Source: a virus | Direction: 5' to 3' (one strand) | Length of the DNA: 58,202 bases | IMG/VR virus record: IMGVR_UViG_3300021961_000114 | Location: 1 to 58,202 of that record | Shown here: positions 28,176 to 35,121 of the stretch, piece by piece | Position numbering within the stretch: position 1 is the first letter of the stretch | Layout of the letters: each line of letters starts with the position of its first letter | The notes under the pieces: model-generated | Databases searched by the model: none | What the model was told of the DNA's origin: nothing | What the model saw: the letters and a program-made list of their open reading frames with translations, nothing else | Position numbers and translations under genes: made by a program

Positions 28176-28260
28176 GCTAGCTGCAATCTGGTGAGAACGT
28201 TGGCTTAGGATTGAACCTAAGTTATCAGCGGTGATGGGTTCGATTCCCATAGTTTGCACC
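28176..28260 (+). tRNA. tRNA-Ser(TGA)-like, 8-nt anticodon loop, no CCA
   Basis: Acceptor GCTAGCT/AGTTTGC (one T-T), anticodon stem CTTAG/CTAAG with 8-base loop GATTGAAC, variable arm ATCA-GCGG-TGAT, T-arm ATGGG-TTCGATT-CCCAT. The 3' end reads ACCG, not ACCA. Possibly decaying, or a frameshifting tRNA. Confidence 0.6.
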
Positions 28261-28383
28261 GTTTTTTAGATTTAACAATGTGCGTGTTGGGGATTGACTC
28301 CAACATCGTGAGGGACACGATACACCCCTGTATGTCTGACCCGGACGAATCCGGCCCGGATAGGGTAGGGTTGAATTTAAATT
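28261..28383 (+). other. Non-coding segment with hairpins
   Basis: No gene. Contains GTTGG/CCAAC, ATCGTG-AGGGA-CACGAT and CCGGA-CGAA-TCCGG hairpins followed by AGGGTAGGG. Looks transcribed and structured; identity unknown. Confidence 0.35.
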
Positions 28384-28536
28384 TGATCGTTAGTGTATAG
28401 AATTATAGCACGATACCTATTTGCTGGTAGAGGAGATGGAAGTTGATGGGATAGATTAGTGAACAGTGAACCGGTCCTGTTCAATACTAGGAACGATTCG
28501 TGAAATCCCCATACATTCGCAAGTCACGGTCATCCA
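28384..28536 (+). tRNA. tRNA-like gene with about 80-nt structured insert
   Basis: Acceptor TGATCGT/ACGGTCA, D-arm GTGT/GCAC, a short arm TACC-TATTTGCT-GGTA and an encoded TCCA. Between them lie extra helices: ATGGG/CCCAT enclosing GAACAG/CTGTTC with AGT/ACT. A normal T-arm cannot be drawn. Confidence 0.4.
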
Positions 28537-28546
28537 ATTTTAACAG

Positions 28547-28574
28547 TTGACACAACAACAATCTGTGGTAGACT
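28547..28574 (+). promoter_or_regulatory. sigma70-like promoter giving a leaderless message
   Basis: TTGACA (28547-28552), 16 bases ending GTGG, TAGACT (28569-28574). The ATG at 28581 coincides with the expected transcription start. Confidence 0.65.
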
Positions 28575-28580
28575 TTAGAT

Positions 28581-28808
28581 ATGAAGAAACTATTGATATC
28601 GTTGATTTTGATTGGCAACATTTTGGTTGCAAGTGAAATTATCAAGGAAGAAAAGATCTTGCCAATTACGGTATATGTTGTCCGTAATGGTGACAGTGAA
28701 CGATCAATTCATAAGGTTTTTTTGACCGAGAAGTCAGCAAAAAAGTATTGTGATATGTTTAAGGAAAATCACAATTACGAATATGAAGTTCTTGTGTTGA
28801 CCGAATAA
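28581..28808 (+). CDS. Small secreted/periplasmic protein, 75 aa
   Basis: Starts MKKLLISLILIGNILVA, a signal peptide; the mature part (about 58 residues, SEIIKEEKILPITVYVVRNGDSERS...) is small, polar and alpha/beta in pattern, with one Cys. Expected in the periplasm of a Gram-negative host. Expression from a host-type promoter inside the tRNA cluster suggests early use, e.g. a surface or exclusion function (inference). Confidence 0.68.
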   Translation: MKKLLISLILIGNILVASEIIKEEKILPITVYVVRNGDSERSIHKVFLTEKSAKKYCDMFKENHNYEYEVLVLTE

Positions 28809-28816
28809 TATTTATT
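28808..28816 (+). promoter_or_regulatory. Late motif ATATTTATT before tRNA-Gly and a 32-aa gene
   Basis: Matches the motif used by late operons; overlaps the stop codon of the preceding gene. Confidence 0.35.
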
Positions 28817-28821
28817 AGAAT

Positions 28822-28895
28822 GCGGGTATGATGTAATGGTAGCCTGAAGCTCTTCCAAAGCCTATGCGTGAGTTCGATTCTCACTACCCGCTCCA
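28822..28895 (+). tRNA. tRNA-Gly(TCC)
   Basis: Acceptor GCGGGTA/TACCCGC, anticodon loop CTTCCAA, T-loop TTCGATT, D-loop AATGGTA, encoded TCCA. Confidence 0.9.
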
Positions 28896-28908
28896 CTTTT
28901 TAAATATT

Positions 28909-29007
28909 ATGGCAACTAAAGGCATGAGACGACAACACTTACGTAAAACCAAGAAGGGTTACTGCAATGTTAAAAGTTGTAGTGTAAAAAAACGTAAGAA
29001 GAAGTAA
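28909..29007 (+). CDS. Very basic small protein, 32 aa
   Basis: ATG 28909 to TAA 29005-29007: MATKGMRRQHLRKTKKGYCN followed by VKSCSVKKRKKK. Two Cys and 15 Lys/Arg make it a likely RNA- or DNA-binding peptide, similar in feel to small ribosomal proteins. It lies between two tRNA genes with TAAATATT just upstream. Confidence 0.5.
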   Translation: MATKGMRRQHLRKTKKGYCNVKSCSVKKRKKK

Positions 29008-29014
29008 TTTTAAC

Positions 29015-29086
29015 GGCTGGGGTTTCAGCAAACGACGAATCCTCATAAGGTTTGTTAAGTGGGGGCAGCACCCATACCAGCTACCA
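29015..29086 (+). tRNA. tRNA-Met(CAT)
   Basis: Acceptor GGCTGG/CCAGCT, anticodon GAATC-CTCATAA-GGTTT, T-arm GTGGG-GGCAGCA-CCCAT (G54 G55), encoded ACCA. Could be elongator Met or a lysidine-modified Ile tRNA. Confidence 0.82.
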
Positions 29087-29108
29087 TTTTTGTTCTTTAA
29101 AATTTAAT

Positions 29109-29493
29109 GGGCGCGTTCAGGTTTCGATTTAAGGATGCGTTCATGCTAGGCACGTAGAGGATGATAGTTGGCCTCTTTAAACGTCTATCAAAACATAACT
29201 GCTGAAGAAAACGTGGTTAGCTATGACTTCTCTTATGGAGAAGTTGCAGCACTCGCAGCCTAATTAAAGGTTGCACACTTGACTAATGACTGTTCGATAG
29301 TTGGTTGGGTGTTATCATCGAACTATAATTGGAATGATTGATTTGCTCATCCAATCTACCATTCTGTAAATCTTAAGAAACGGATTTTTGATGATTTAGA
29401 TTCTGTTTCCTATCAAATTCAAATCATACAAGCGTGTAGTCTGGTATGGATCACTTCTTAAAGACGCGAGTTCGATTCTCGCCGCGTCCACCA
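29109..29493 (+). ncRNA. ssrA: tmRNA (transfer-messenger RNA)
   Basis: 5' GGGCGCG (29109-29115) pairs with CGCGTCC (29483-29489) to form the tRNA-like acceptor; T-arm GCGAG-TTCGATT-CTCGC; encoded ACCA. The tag frame runs from GCT 29201 to TAA 29261-29263 and encodes AEENVVSYDFSYGEVAALAA, ending in the protease signal ALAA. 385 nt is a normal one-piece length. It rescues stalled ribosomes and marks the product for degradation. Confidence 0.93.
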
Positions 29494-29505
29494 TTTTAAC
29501 TTATA

Positions 29506-29532
29506 ACCCCGGGCTATGCTCGGGGTTTTTTT
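29506..29532. terminator. Bidirectional rho-independent terminator
   Basis: ACCCCG(29506-29511)/CGGGGT(29521-29526) with a T-run after it; stops the tmRNA/tRNA transcript and probably, in the other direction, the minus gene ending at 29531. Confidence 0.75.
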
Positions 29533-29749
29533 ATGGTTCGAAGTCAATGTAACTATCAAATATTAGACAGTTTTTGTTGGTAGGATCTATATAACCTTCA
29601 TCTGTTAGATACTTCACCATGTGTTCTCTACAATGTTCATCTTCATACAAATCACATTTTTCTGGGTGTCTTAATACAACAAAACGGTCATCCCATATGG
29701 TTATTTTGTGATTGTTGATTTCGATGTCATGAAAATTAACAGAGTCCAT
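29531..29749 (-). CDS. Hypothetical protein, 72 aa
   Basis: Starts at the ATG at 29749 (MDSVNFHDIEINNHKITIWD...); an upstream in-frame ATG at 29773 would overlap the divergent gene. Acidic, with CDLYEDEHCREH (two Cys, His) near the middle, possibly a metal site. Divergent from 29773 across a shared AT-rich promoter region. Confidence 0.6.
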   Translation of the reverse strand: MDSVNFHDIEINNHKITIWDDRFVVLRHPEKCDLYEDEHCREHMVKYLTDEGYIDPTNKNCLIFDSYIDFEP

Positions 29750-29759
29750 AACTATAAGT

Positions 29760-29768
29760 ATATTTATA
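29760..29768 (+). promoter_or_regulatory. Late promoter motif ATATTTATA
   Basis: Four bases before ATG 29773; on the other strand it reads TATAAATAT, 10 bases before the minus ATG at 29749, so it may serve both genes. Confidence 0.45.
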
Positions 29769-29772
29769 TTCA

Positions 29773-30186
29773 ATGAAATCCTACAGTTTGCTATACGAAG
29801 CTAGCATATATGATTATTTGATTTGGGAGCCTCAAGGCAAACTCAAGCATATTGCTGACACACTTGATACATACAATAACTTTTCGTCAGACGATTTGTT
29901 CAGAGGCATGTCCAAGAAGGAGTTGGATCTATTACAAAAGCATGGCAGAGTAACTTCGAAGGGTAAAGGTAACACACGTAACATATATGGTAGTTATCTA
30001 GCTAGTGATTTCAAATTGAGTGCTAGATTTGCTTTGGTAAACTATCGTGATAAGAAAGAGGGAGTCATAATCGTCGTAGATAAAAATAAGTTACCCGATT
30101 TAAAAAGTGTTGATCCAGGCAACTTTGTTACTAGTTATATACCGTTAGAAGCAGTAAAACAAATTATAGATTTATCAAAGTTATGA
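29773..30186 (+). CDS. Putative ADP-ribosyltransferase-fold protein, 137 aa
   Basis: LFRGMSKKELDLLQKHGRV (about 42-60), GSYLASDFKLSARFALVNYRD (73-93) and EGVIIVVDKNKLPDL (96-110) follow the order of small phage ART-like domains: strand with R-G, then S-x-x-S-x-x-A-x-x-F-A helix, then a G-V-I-x-V-D strand. A catalytic Glu near the C-terminus is not obvious. If active it would modify a host protein early; otherwise it is a binding fold. The stop overlaps the next ATG (ATGA). Confidence 0.55.
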   Translation: MKSYSLLYEASIYDYLIWEPQGKLKHIADTLDTYNNFSSDDLFRGMSKKELDLLQKHGRVTSKGKGNTRNIYGSYLASDFKLSARFALVNYRDKKEGVIIVVDKNKLPDLKSVDPGNFVTSYIPLEAVKQIIDLSKL

Positions 30187-30362
30187 GCCAACTCAAATTA
30201 AACAAAGCAGATGCACAAAAGAAAGTATACGAACTAACCGAGAAGCTTCTCTTCGTAAAGAAGGACTTTAAGGATGTAGCAGCCGGATACAAGGAAAAGA
30301 TCAAGGAAATTGAAAACGAAATCAAGGCTGTTGTAGAAGAATCTACGGCTACAACTCCGTAA
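30183..30362 (+). CDS. Small coiled-coil protein, 59 aa
   Basis: ATG 30183 overlaps the previous stop. MSQLKLNKADAQKKVYELTE then LLFVKKDFKDVAAGYKEKIK and a Glu-rich end: one long charged helix with heptads. Unknown role, translated together with the upstream ART-like protein. Confidence 0.6.
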   Translation: MSQLKLNKADAQKKVYELTEKLLFVKKDFKDVAAGYKEKIKEIENEIKAVVEESTATTP

Positions 30363-30364
30363 TA

Positions 30365-30472
30365 TCATTTTTGTTTTTTAACACGTTTCTTTTTGGGTTT
30401 ACGATCCTTATCAGTTGTCAATCGGATGCTATTTATAAACTCTTCCGTCTTGACATTTAATTTTTTCTTCAT
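30365..30472 (-). CDS. Possible basic 35-aa protein
   Basis: Minus-strand frame from ATG 30472 (MKKKLNVKTEEFINSIRLTT, then a KPKKKRVKKQK tail) exactly fills the gap between the stop at 30362 and the divergent gene at 30486. AT-rich TTAATTAT stands before it. No family; support is position and composition only. Confidence 0.4.
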   Translation of the reverse strand: MKKKLNVKTEEFINSIRLTTDKDRKPKKKRVKKQK

Positions 30473-30485
30473 ATAATTAAGTATC

Positions 30486-30878
30486 ATGTCAAGGATCAAA
30501 GAAAAAGTTAAACGTAAGAAACGTATAAAGAAAGATATTGTTGTTGACCGTGAGATATCTAAGTTGACAAAAGGTTTGGAAGTTGTTAACAAGACATATA
30601 GTGCTAACGGCAATCCATTCAAAATCTACAAGAATATTCCAACCGAATTGGCGATAGATCATATGACTGAAAAGGGACGTAAGATATTGTCGTCCATATA
30701 TCCAGACAGTCATGAAATTTATTTGGTTCAGTATCATCGCCCGGGTGAACCAACATATCCGCATGGCGGAGTAAAGATTTACAATAAAACATTGGGTGAA
30801 CAAAGGTGTGTTTATCCAGATGCTGTGGTTAAACACAAAGACGTTGAGTATTACAATAAATCAATGGAAATCGATTGA
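30486..30878 (+). CDS. Hypothetical protein, 130 aa
   Basis: A basic N-terminus (MSRIKEKVKRKKRIKKDIVV) is followed by an alpha/beta domain with HEIYLVQYHRPGEPTYPHGGVKIYN near 76-100. Unknown function; basic start suggests nucleic-acid contact. Divergent from the small minus gene. Confidence 0.68.
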   Translation: MSRIKEKVKRKKRIKKDIVVDREISKLTKGLEVVNKTYSANGNPFKIYKNIPTELAIDHMTEKGRKILSSIYPDSHEIYLVQYHRPGEPTYPHGGVKIYNKTLGEQRCVYPDAVVKHKDVEYYNKSMEID

Positions 30879-30982
30879 CATACATTCATCTAAGTGATAT
30901 TGTAACGACCCTGTAGGGACTGATAATCCCCACAGTAACTAATTATATCAATGCTATAACATAATAACACATATAAGAATAC

Positions 30983-31189
30983 ATGCAAACTAAGATTAAG
31001 AAAAACGAAAATATTAATGAGTCAGTTGATCGTTTTGTTGTGTTGCGAAATGGCGCTCGTGTTTCTGATGAGGAATATACGAACCGTAGTGAGGCACAAC
31101 CAGAATTTGATCACTGGAACAAAGTTATTACTCGTTGGCCAGATGGTAGTAAGTTGGAAATCGTTAACCTCTCAAAGAAAGGTAGGTAA
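30983..31189 (+). CDS. Hypothetical protein, 68 aa
   Basis: MQTKIKKNENINESVDRFVV..., a small beta-rich protein (RFVVLRNGARVSDEEYTNRSEA, then HWNKVITRWPDGSKLEIVNL) like KTSC/WGR-type small domains; family not certain. Two bases before the next gene. Confidence 0.65.
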   Translation: MQTKIKKNENINESVDRFVVLRNGARVSDEEYTNRSEAQPEFDHWNKVITRWPDGSKLEIVNLSKKGR

Positions 31190-31191
31190 TT

Positions 31192-31422
31192 ATGGGACTA
31201 CGTGAACAAATTAAAACCGCAAATTCTGAATCAGAAATTTCGACCTTGTTGTCAAAGGGTAGAAATTTTGAGTTTGCATCTGAGCGAACCAAACAGTCTT
31301 GGAGATCCACAGCAAAGTTTAGACTTGCTCAATTGACTAACGGAGATACAGCACAAACACCAGAGAAGTCTAGTGAGACGAAGAAGGTCAAAGGCAAGAC
31401 GGGTAAGAAGAAAGCTGTCTAA
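31192..31422 (+). CDS. Hypothetical protein, 76 aa
   Basis: MGLREQIKTANSESEISTLL..., helical N-terminal part and a Lys-rich disordered tail (KKVKGKTGKKKAV). Cotranscribed with the 68-aa gene and followed by a terminator. Unknown function. Confidence 0.65.
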   Translation: MGLREQIKTANSESEISTLLSKGRNFEFASERTKQSWRSTAKFRLAQLTNGDTAQTPEKSSETKKVKGKTGKKKAV

Positions 31423-31454
31423 TAAATAGTAGATACAACTTGGTTAAATGATGA

Positions 31455-31487
31455 GGGCGCCAAAATTATGGCGCCCTTATTATTTTT
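31455..31487 (+). terminator. Rho-independent terminator
   Basis: GGGCGCC(31455-31461)/GGCGCCC(31470-31476), then TTATTATTTTT. Confidence 0.85.
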
Positions 31488-31494
31488 GCGATAG

Positions 31495-31503
31495 ATATTT
31501 ATT
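31495..31503 (+). promoter_or_regulatory. Late promoter motif ATATTTATT
   Basis: Three bases before ATG 31507. Confidence 0.5.
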
Positions 31504-31506
31504 AAC

Positions 31507-31881
31507 ATGGCAAAGAGGTTTCAACCAAAAATGATACCATCGGAGTTTAAGTCGATGGAGGAGTTTGTTATAAAGCATAAATCGGAGTTGACAGAACAAG
31601 TTGTCACCGCCATAGAATTTGCATTAAAAAACAATTTATCAAATGTTGAGGTTTTCAATTTCAGTAAAACTGATTTTATAGTGGTTTTGAATATATCTAC
31701 GTTCAAAGAGAACTTGGACAACATTTACAACTACTATATTAACACGGAACAATATGAATTCTGTGAACGTGTTTTGAACCTTCAAAAGATAATTAACCAA
31801 GAAAAACCTAATGAGCAAGAAAAAAGACACAAGTCCAAAAGTTCCCCAAAATCCAAAAATAAGGGACTCAATCCAAATTAA
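31507..31881 (+). CDS. Hypothetical protein, 124 aa
   Basis: Helical and strand-rich start (EFVIKHKSELTEQVVTAIEF; VEVFNFSKTDFIVVLNIST), and a basic tail (KRHKSKSSPKSKNKGLNPN) that overlaps the phoH start by 71 bases. Small proteins of similar build precede phoH in other T4-like phages, but I cannot name the family. Confidence 0.65.
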   Translation: MAKRFQPKMIPSEFKSMEEFVIKHKSELTEQVVTAIEFALKNNLSNVEVFNFSKTDFIVVLNISTFKENLDNIYNYYINTEQYEFCERVLNLQKIINQEKPNEQEKRHKSKSSPKSKNKGLNPN

Positions 31882-32521
31882 AAGTGTAGACTTAACTGAA
31901 AAACAAAAACAGCTCATAGAAGTATTACGAGACAAAAACACAAAACTAGTATTTGTAGCCGGTCCAGCCGGAACATCAAAAACATACACTGCAATTCTTG
32001 CCGGTTTACATCTTATTAATGATAAACGTGTAAGCGAACTGATTTATATCAGAACAGCTGTCGAAAGCAGTGACAGCAAGTTGGGATTTTTGCCTGGTGA
32101 AATGGACGACAAGATGAGTCCATATATACAACCACTCGTTGATAAGCTTGAAGAAATGTTGCCTAAACATGATATCGAAAAGCTTAAAAAGGAAGAACGT
32201 ATTCATGGAGCACCAGTTAACTTTCTTCGTGGTCTAAACTGGAATGCTAAATGTATTGTTGCCGACGAAGCACAAAACATGACCAAGAAGGAACTAATCA
32301 CTTTGGTCACAAGAGTAGGTGAGTTCAGTAAGTTGTATGTTTGTGGTGACCCAGATCAAAGTGATATCAATGGCAAGAGTGGTTTGACTGCCATTATGAA
32401 TGTGTTCGACGACGCAGAAAGTCGTGAGAATGGAATTCATATATTCAGATTTACTGAAGACGATGTAGTGAGAAGTGGTCTGGTCAAATTTATATTAAAA
32501 AAACTCAAAAAGTTTACCTGA
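31811..32521 (+). CDS. phoH: PhoH-like ATPase
   Basis: 236 residues. Walker A GPAGTSKT at 51-58, Walker B CIVADEAQN near 148-156, and the PhoH blocks LGFLPGEMDDKMSPYIQPL and YVCGDPDQSDI. PhoH proteins are P-loop ATPases related to the helicase domain of superfamily 1 and are common in marine and freshwater phages; proposed roles are RNA metabolism or phosphate-stress response. The start overlaps the previous gene; a later ATG is not better supported. Confidence 0.93.
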   Translation: MSKKKDTSPKVPQNPKIRDSIQIKSVDLTEKQKQLIEVLRDKNTKLVFVAGPAGTSKTYTAILAGLHLINDKRVSELIYIRTAVESSDSKLGFLPGEMDDKMSPYIQPLVDKLEEMLPKHDIEKLKKEERIHGAPVNFLRGLNWNAKCIVADEAQNMTKKELITLVTRVGEFSKLYVCGDPDQSDINGKSGLTAIMNVFDDAESRENGIHIFRFTEDDVVRSGLVKFILKKLKKFT

Positions 32522-32530
32522 TTGATAATT

Positions 32531-32539
32531 ATATTTATA
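32531..32539 (+). promoter_or_regulatory. Late promoter motif ATATTTATA
   Basis: Four bases before ATG 32544. Confidence 0.5.
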
Positions 32540-32543
32540 ACAT

Positions 32544-35081
32544 ATGGCAGTATTAACAAATAAAGCGAGACCAGTCCCAGCCCTACCAGAAACAACAGGT
32601 AGTAGGGCTGGTGATTTTCTGATAATTCAGGACGTAACTAGTAATGTAACCAAAAAGATAACGTTCAGTAATTTGGTCAACTCTATATTTTCGGCACCAC
32701 CAAGCACAGTTGAATTTACTGGGTCTTTTTACGTTCCGACTGCATATACTTTAACTTCAAAGGGTCTTACAAAATTGGGTGTCGGTCCAAGCGGTTTACC
32801 TTCAATAAATACATACTATGATGGAGTGCTTGGCAATCAAGTCTATATAAGAACCAACATATTTGATGTAGTCAGCAATGAAGGTAATATTACTGTAACC
32901 AATACACTTTTCTTGGAAGGTAGTTCGGTGTTGATTAATGGTAATACTGAGTTCAACAGTCCTATCACGGCATCTTATGGAAGAATTACCAACCTAATAG
33001 CTACAGTTACAGGCAACTTTTTTGGTGGGTTGTATGGAGATGTATACTCTGCAACTGGTAATAAAGTATTGGAGAATGGTGCTGGTCCAGCAAAAGATGC
33101 GCAATTTACTGGAACTTCTAGTTATGCATCAAGGGCAAAATCTGCATCATATGCACATGTTGCTACAAATGCATTTACGTGTTCTACAAATGTTGTTTTT
33201 GCTGATACCGCTACGTCCGCTTCATATGCTCTTAGTGCTAGTCAAACACAAGTGGCGAAAACCGCATCATATTTAGAATACAGTATAAATAATGGTTCGG
33301 CATCGTATGCGGTTTTTGCTGGAAGTGCATTGAACGTGATCAACACTCCTACAACAGCTGTGAGTGCAAGTTATGCTTTAAAATCAGCTGCTACAGATGA
33401 AGTTGACGGAGTTGGTCTTGGAAATGGTAGTGGCAATTTCAATATCGCATTTTTCTCACAGTCTGTGGTTGCGTCAAATGTAGGAATGAAACGAGTTACA
33501 AATGGCACAGGCATTGGTAATTATCAATTGTTGGAGATATCTTCATCAAGATATTTGAACGGGTTGAGAGTAGCATCCAGAGGATATAATGGACAAAATC
33601 AATCATTGATCTCGTTCTATAATTTAAATAATGCAAAGAATCTAATCAACTATCCAAACATTTCTGGATATACGATTGGATCGATCAATAGTGGAAGTTT
33701 AACATTTATTGCTCCACTCGGTAGTGCAGAATTTTCTTCTTCAACCAGAACAGCTGTAGGTAGTGCTACCGAAACTTACGGGCTTGTAAGCAGAAGATCT
33801 GGATATTATTTCTGGCCATATCTAGCATCAAATACTCCATCAAGAGAAGGATCTATTGGTATTGGTTTCCAACCACCTACATCAGCTGATACCGATCCTA
33901 CATTGCTTGGTAAGTTTAGTATCAGATGTTTTAGCTCAAGCAAAGCACACGTTGGTAAAGTCACGGGACAAGCTTTGACTGGAACTGTGAAGTTGCCTGA
34001 GTATGCAATTTATGTAGACTATGGTTCTAGTAGTTATAATCCAATTTTCAGTGTGGGTGCTTCTGGTTCAAATGCTGGTGACGTTTATGTTGGTGGTGAC
34101 ATGACCGTGGCAGGAACATTAAATGCTACACTTGGTTATGGAACTCAAACTGCAAATGCATTTGCAGTAAGATATCCGCTTGGTGCGATAACTTACGGAG
34201 ATTACATCTTCTATTGTCAATCCAATTTCACAAACAAAGGATACTTTTTTAGACTAAATCAAGTTACAAATGAAGTAACTAAAATTTTTGACGGAAATAA
34301 TACTTTTTCTCCAGCAAGACAGTTTTATGTTGGTCACATGGCACTTCATAACTTTGACAACAATGGTGTCACTGGAGATTATATAGTGGTCACCGATAGT
34401 TCATACATATATGCATTCGGAGCTTTGACTTCTGGAACTCCAACAATCACAGAATTTTCAACTGGCGGAGGTAATTTTTATCAATTTAAATGCGCGTATG
34501 TAGATGCGTCTTCTGGTTTACCTGGAACAGGTGCAGGAACGCCAACACACCCTACTTTCTACTTGTTACCCGACTCGTTTCAAGCTGGAGGTAATACGGC
34601 CAATGGTCTAACAATGTATAAGATTTACTGGAATGGATCTGCATATACCTATGCTACAGTAGGAACAGCATTGGATATATTGAATAATTCTCTTGTATTG
34701 GGTAATTCAAATTTGGTGAGTATAAATGGCACCATTAACTACAATACAATAACTAACATATATAATCCAGTTAAACGTAGATGGTATTGTATTAATAACA
34801 ACAGTGGTATGTGTGATATATTCAATATCAATGCGTATAGTTCTAATGATATTGGAGCATGGTGGGCCCAGGCAGCAGCAATTAGAGATCCACAATTGCA
34901 ATATGTAAAGACTATTGTAATTCCACAACAGGGTTCTAATTACTGGACTGATTCTAACTGGGAATCATATGGTTTGGAGTATGACACAACCACGGGTCAA
35001 GAAAAGTTCTGGACATGGAATCGTGTCAACAACAGTTCATTGACGGGTATTGTGGGTAAATCACCATACTACGGTAGCTAA
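32544..35081 (+). CDS. Tail fibre/adhesin, 845 aa
   Basis: The first about 55 residues (AGDFLIIQDVTSNVTKKITFSNLVNSIF) match the N-terminus of the next protein and probably attach the fibre to the tail. Residues about 190-290 repeat an ASYA motif (SASYALSASQ, GSASYAVFAG, SASYALKSA), typical of trimeric fibre shafts. The last 300 residues are beta rich (GDYIFYCQSN, GYFFRLNQVTNEV, GDYIVVTDSSYIYAFG), resembling a propeller or receptor-binding head. Receptor binding at the host surface is the likely role. Starts a late operon. Confidence 0.7.
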   Translation: MAVLTNKARPVPALPETTGSRAGDFLIIQDVTSNVTKKITFSNLVNSIFSAPPSTVEFTGSFYVPTAYTLTSKGLTKLGVGPSGLPSINTYYDGVLGNQVYIRTNIFDVVSNEGNITVTNTLFLEGSSVLINGNTEFNSPITASYGRITNLIATVTGNFFGGLYGDVYSATGNKVLENGAGPAKDAQFTGTSSYASRAKSASYAHVATNAFTCSTNVVFADTATSASYALSASQTQVAKTASYLEYSINNGSASYAVFAGSALNVINTPTTAVSASYALKSAATDEVDGVGLGNGSGNFNIAFFSQSVVASNVGMKRVTNGTGIGNYQLLEISSSRYLNGLRVASRGYNGQNQSLISFYNLNNAKNLINYPNISGYTIGSINSGSLTFIAPLGSAEFSSSTRTAVGSATETYGLVSRRSGYYFWPYLASNTPSREGSIGIGFQPPTSADTDPTLLGKFSIRCFSSSKAHVGKVTGQALTGTVKLPEYAIYVDYGSSSYNPIFSVGASGSNAGDVYVGGDMTVAGTLNATLGYGTQTANAFAVRYPLGAITYGDYIFYCQSNFTNKGYFFRLNQVTNEVTKIFDGNNTFSPARQFYVGHMALHNFDNNGVTGDYIVVTDSSYIYAFGALTSGTPTITEFSTGGGNFYQFKCAYVDASSGLPGTGAGTPTHPTFYLLPDSFQAGGNTANGLTMYKIYWNGSAYTYATVGTALDILNNSLVLGNSNLVSINGTINYNTITNIYNPVKRRWYCINNNSGMCDIFNINAYSSNDIGAWWAQAAAIRDPQLQYVKTIVIPQQGSNYWTDSNWESYGLEYDTTTGQEKFWTWNRVNNSSLTGIVGKSPYYGS

Positions 35082-35107
35082 ATTTAAAGTATAAAAGAAA
35101 CAATACG

Positions 35108-35116
35108 ATATTTATT
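35108..35116 (+). promoter_or_regulatory. Late promoter motif ATATTTATT
   Basis: Five bases before ATG 35122. Confidence 0.5.
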
Positions 35117-35121
35117 AACAT

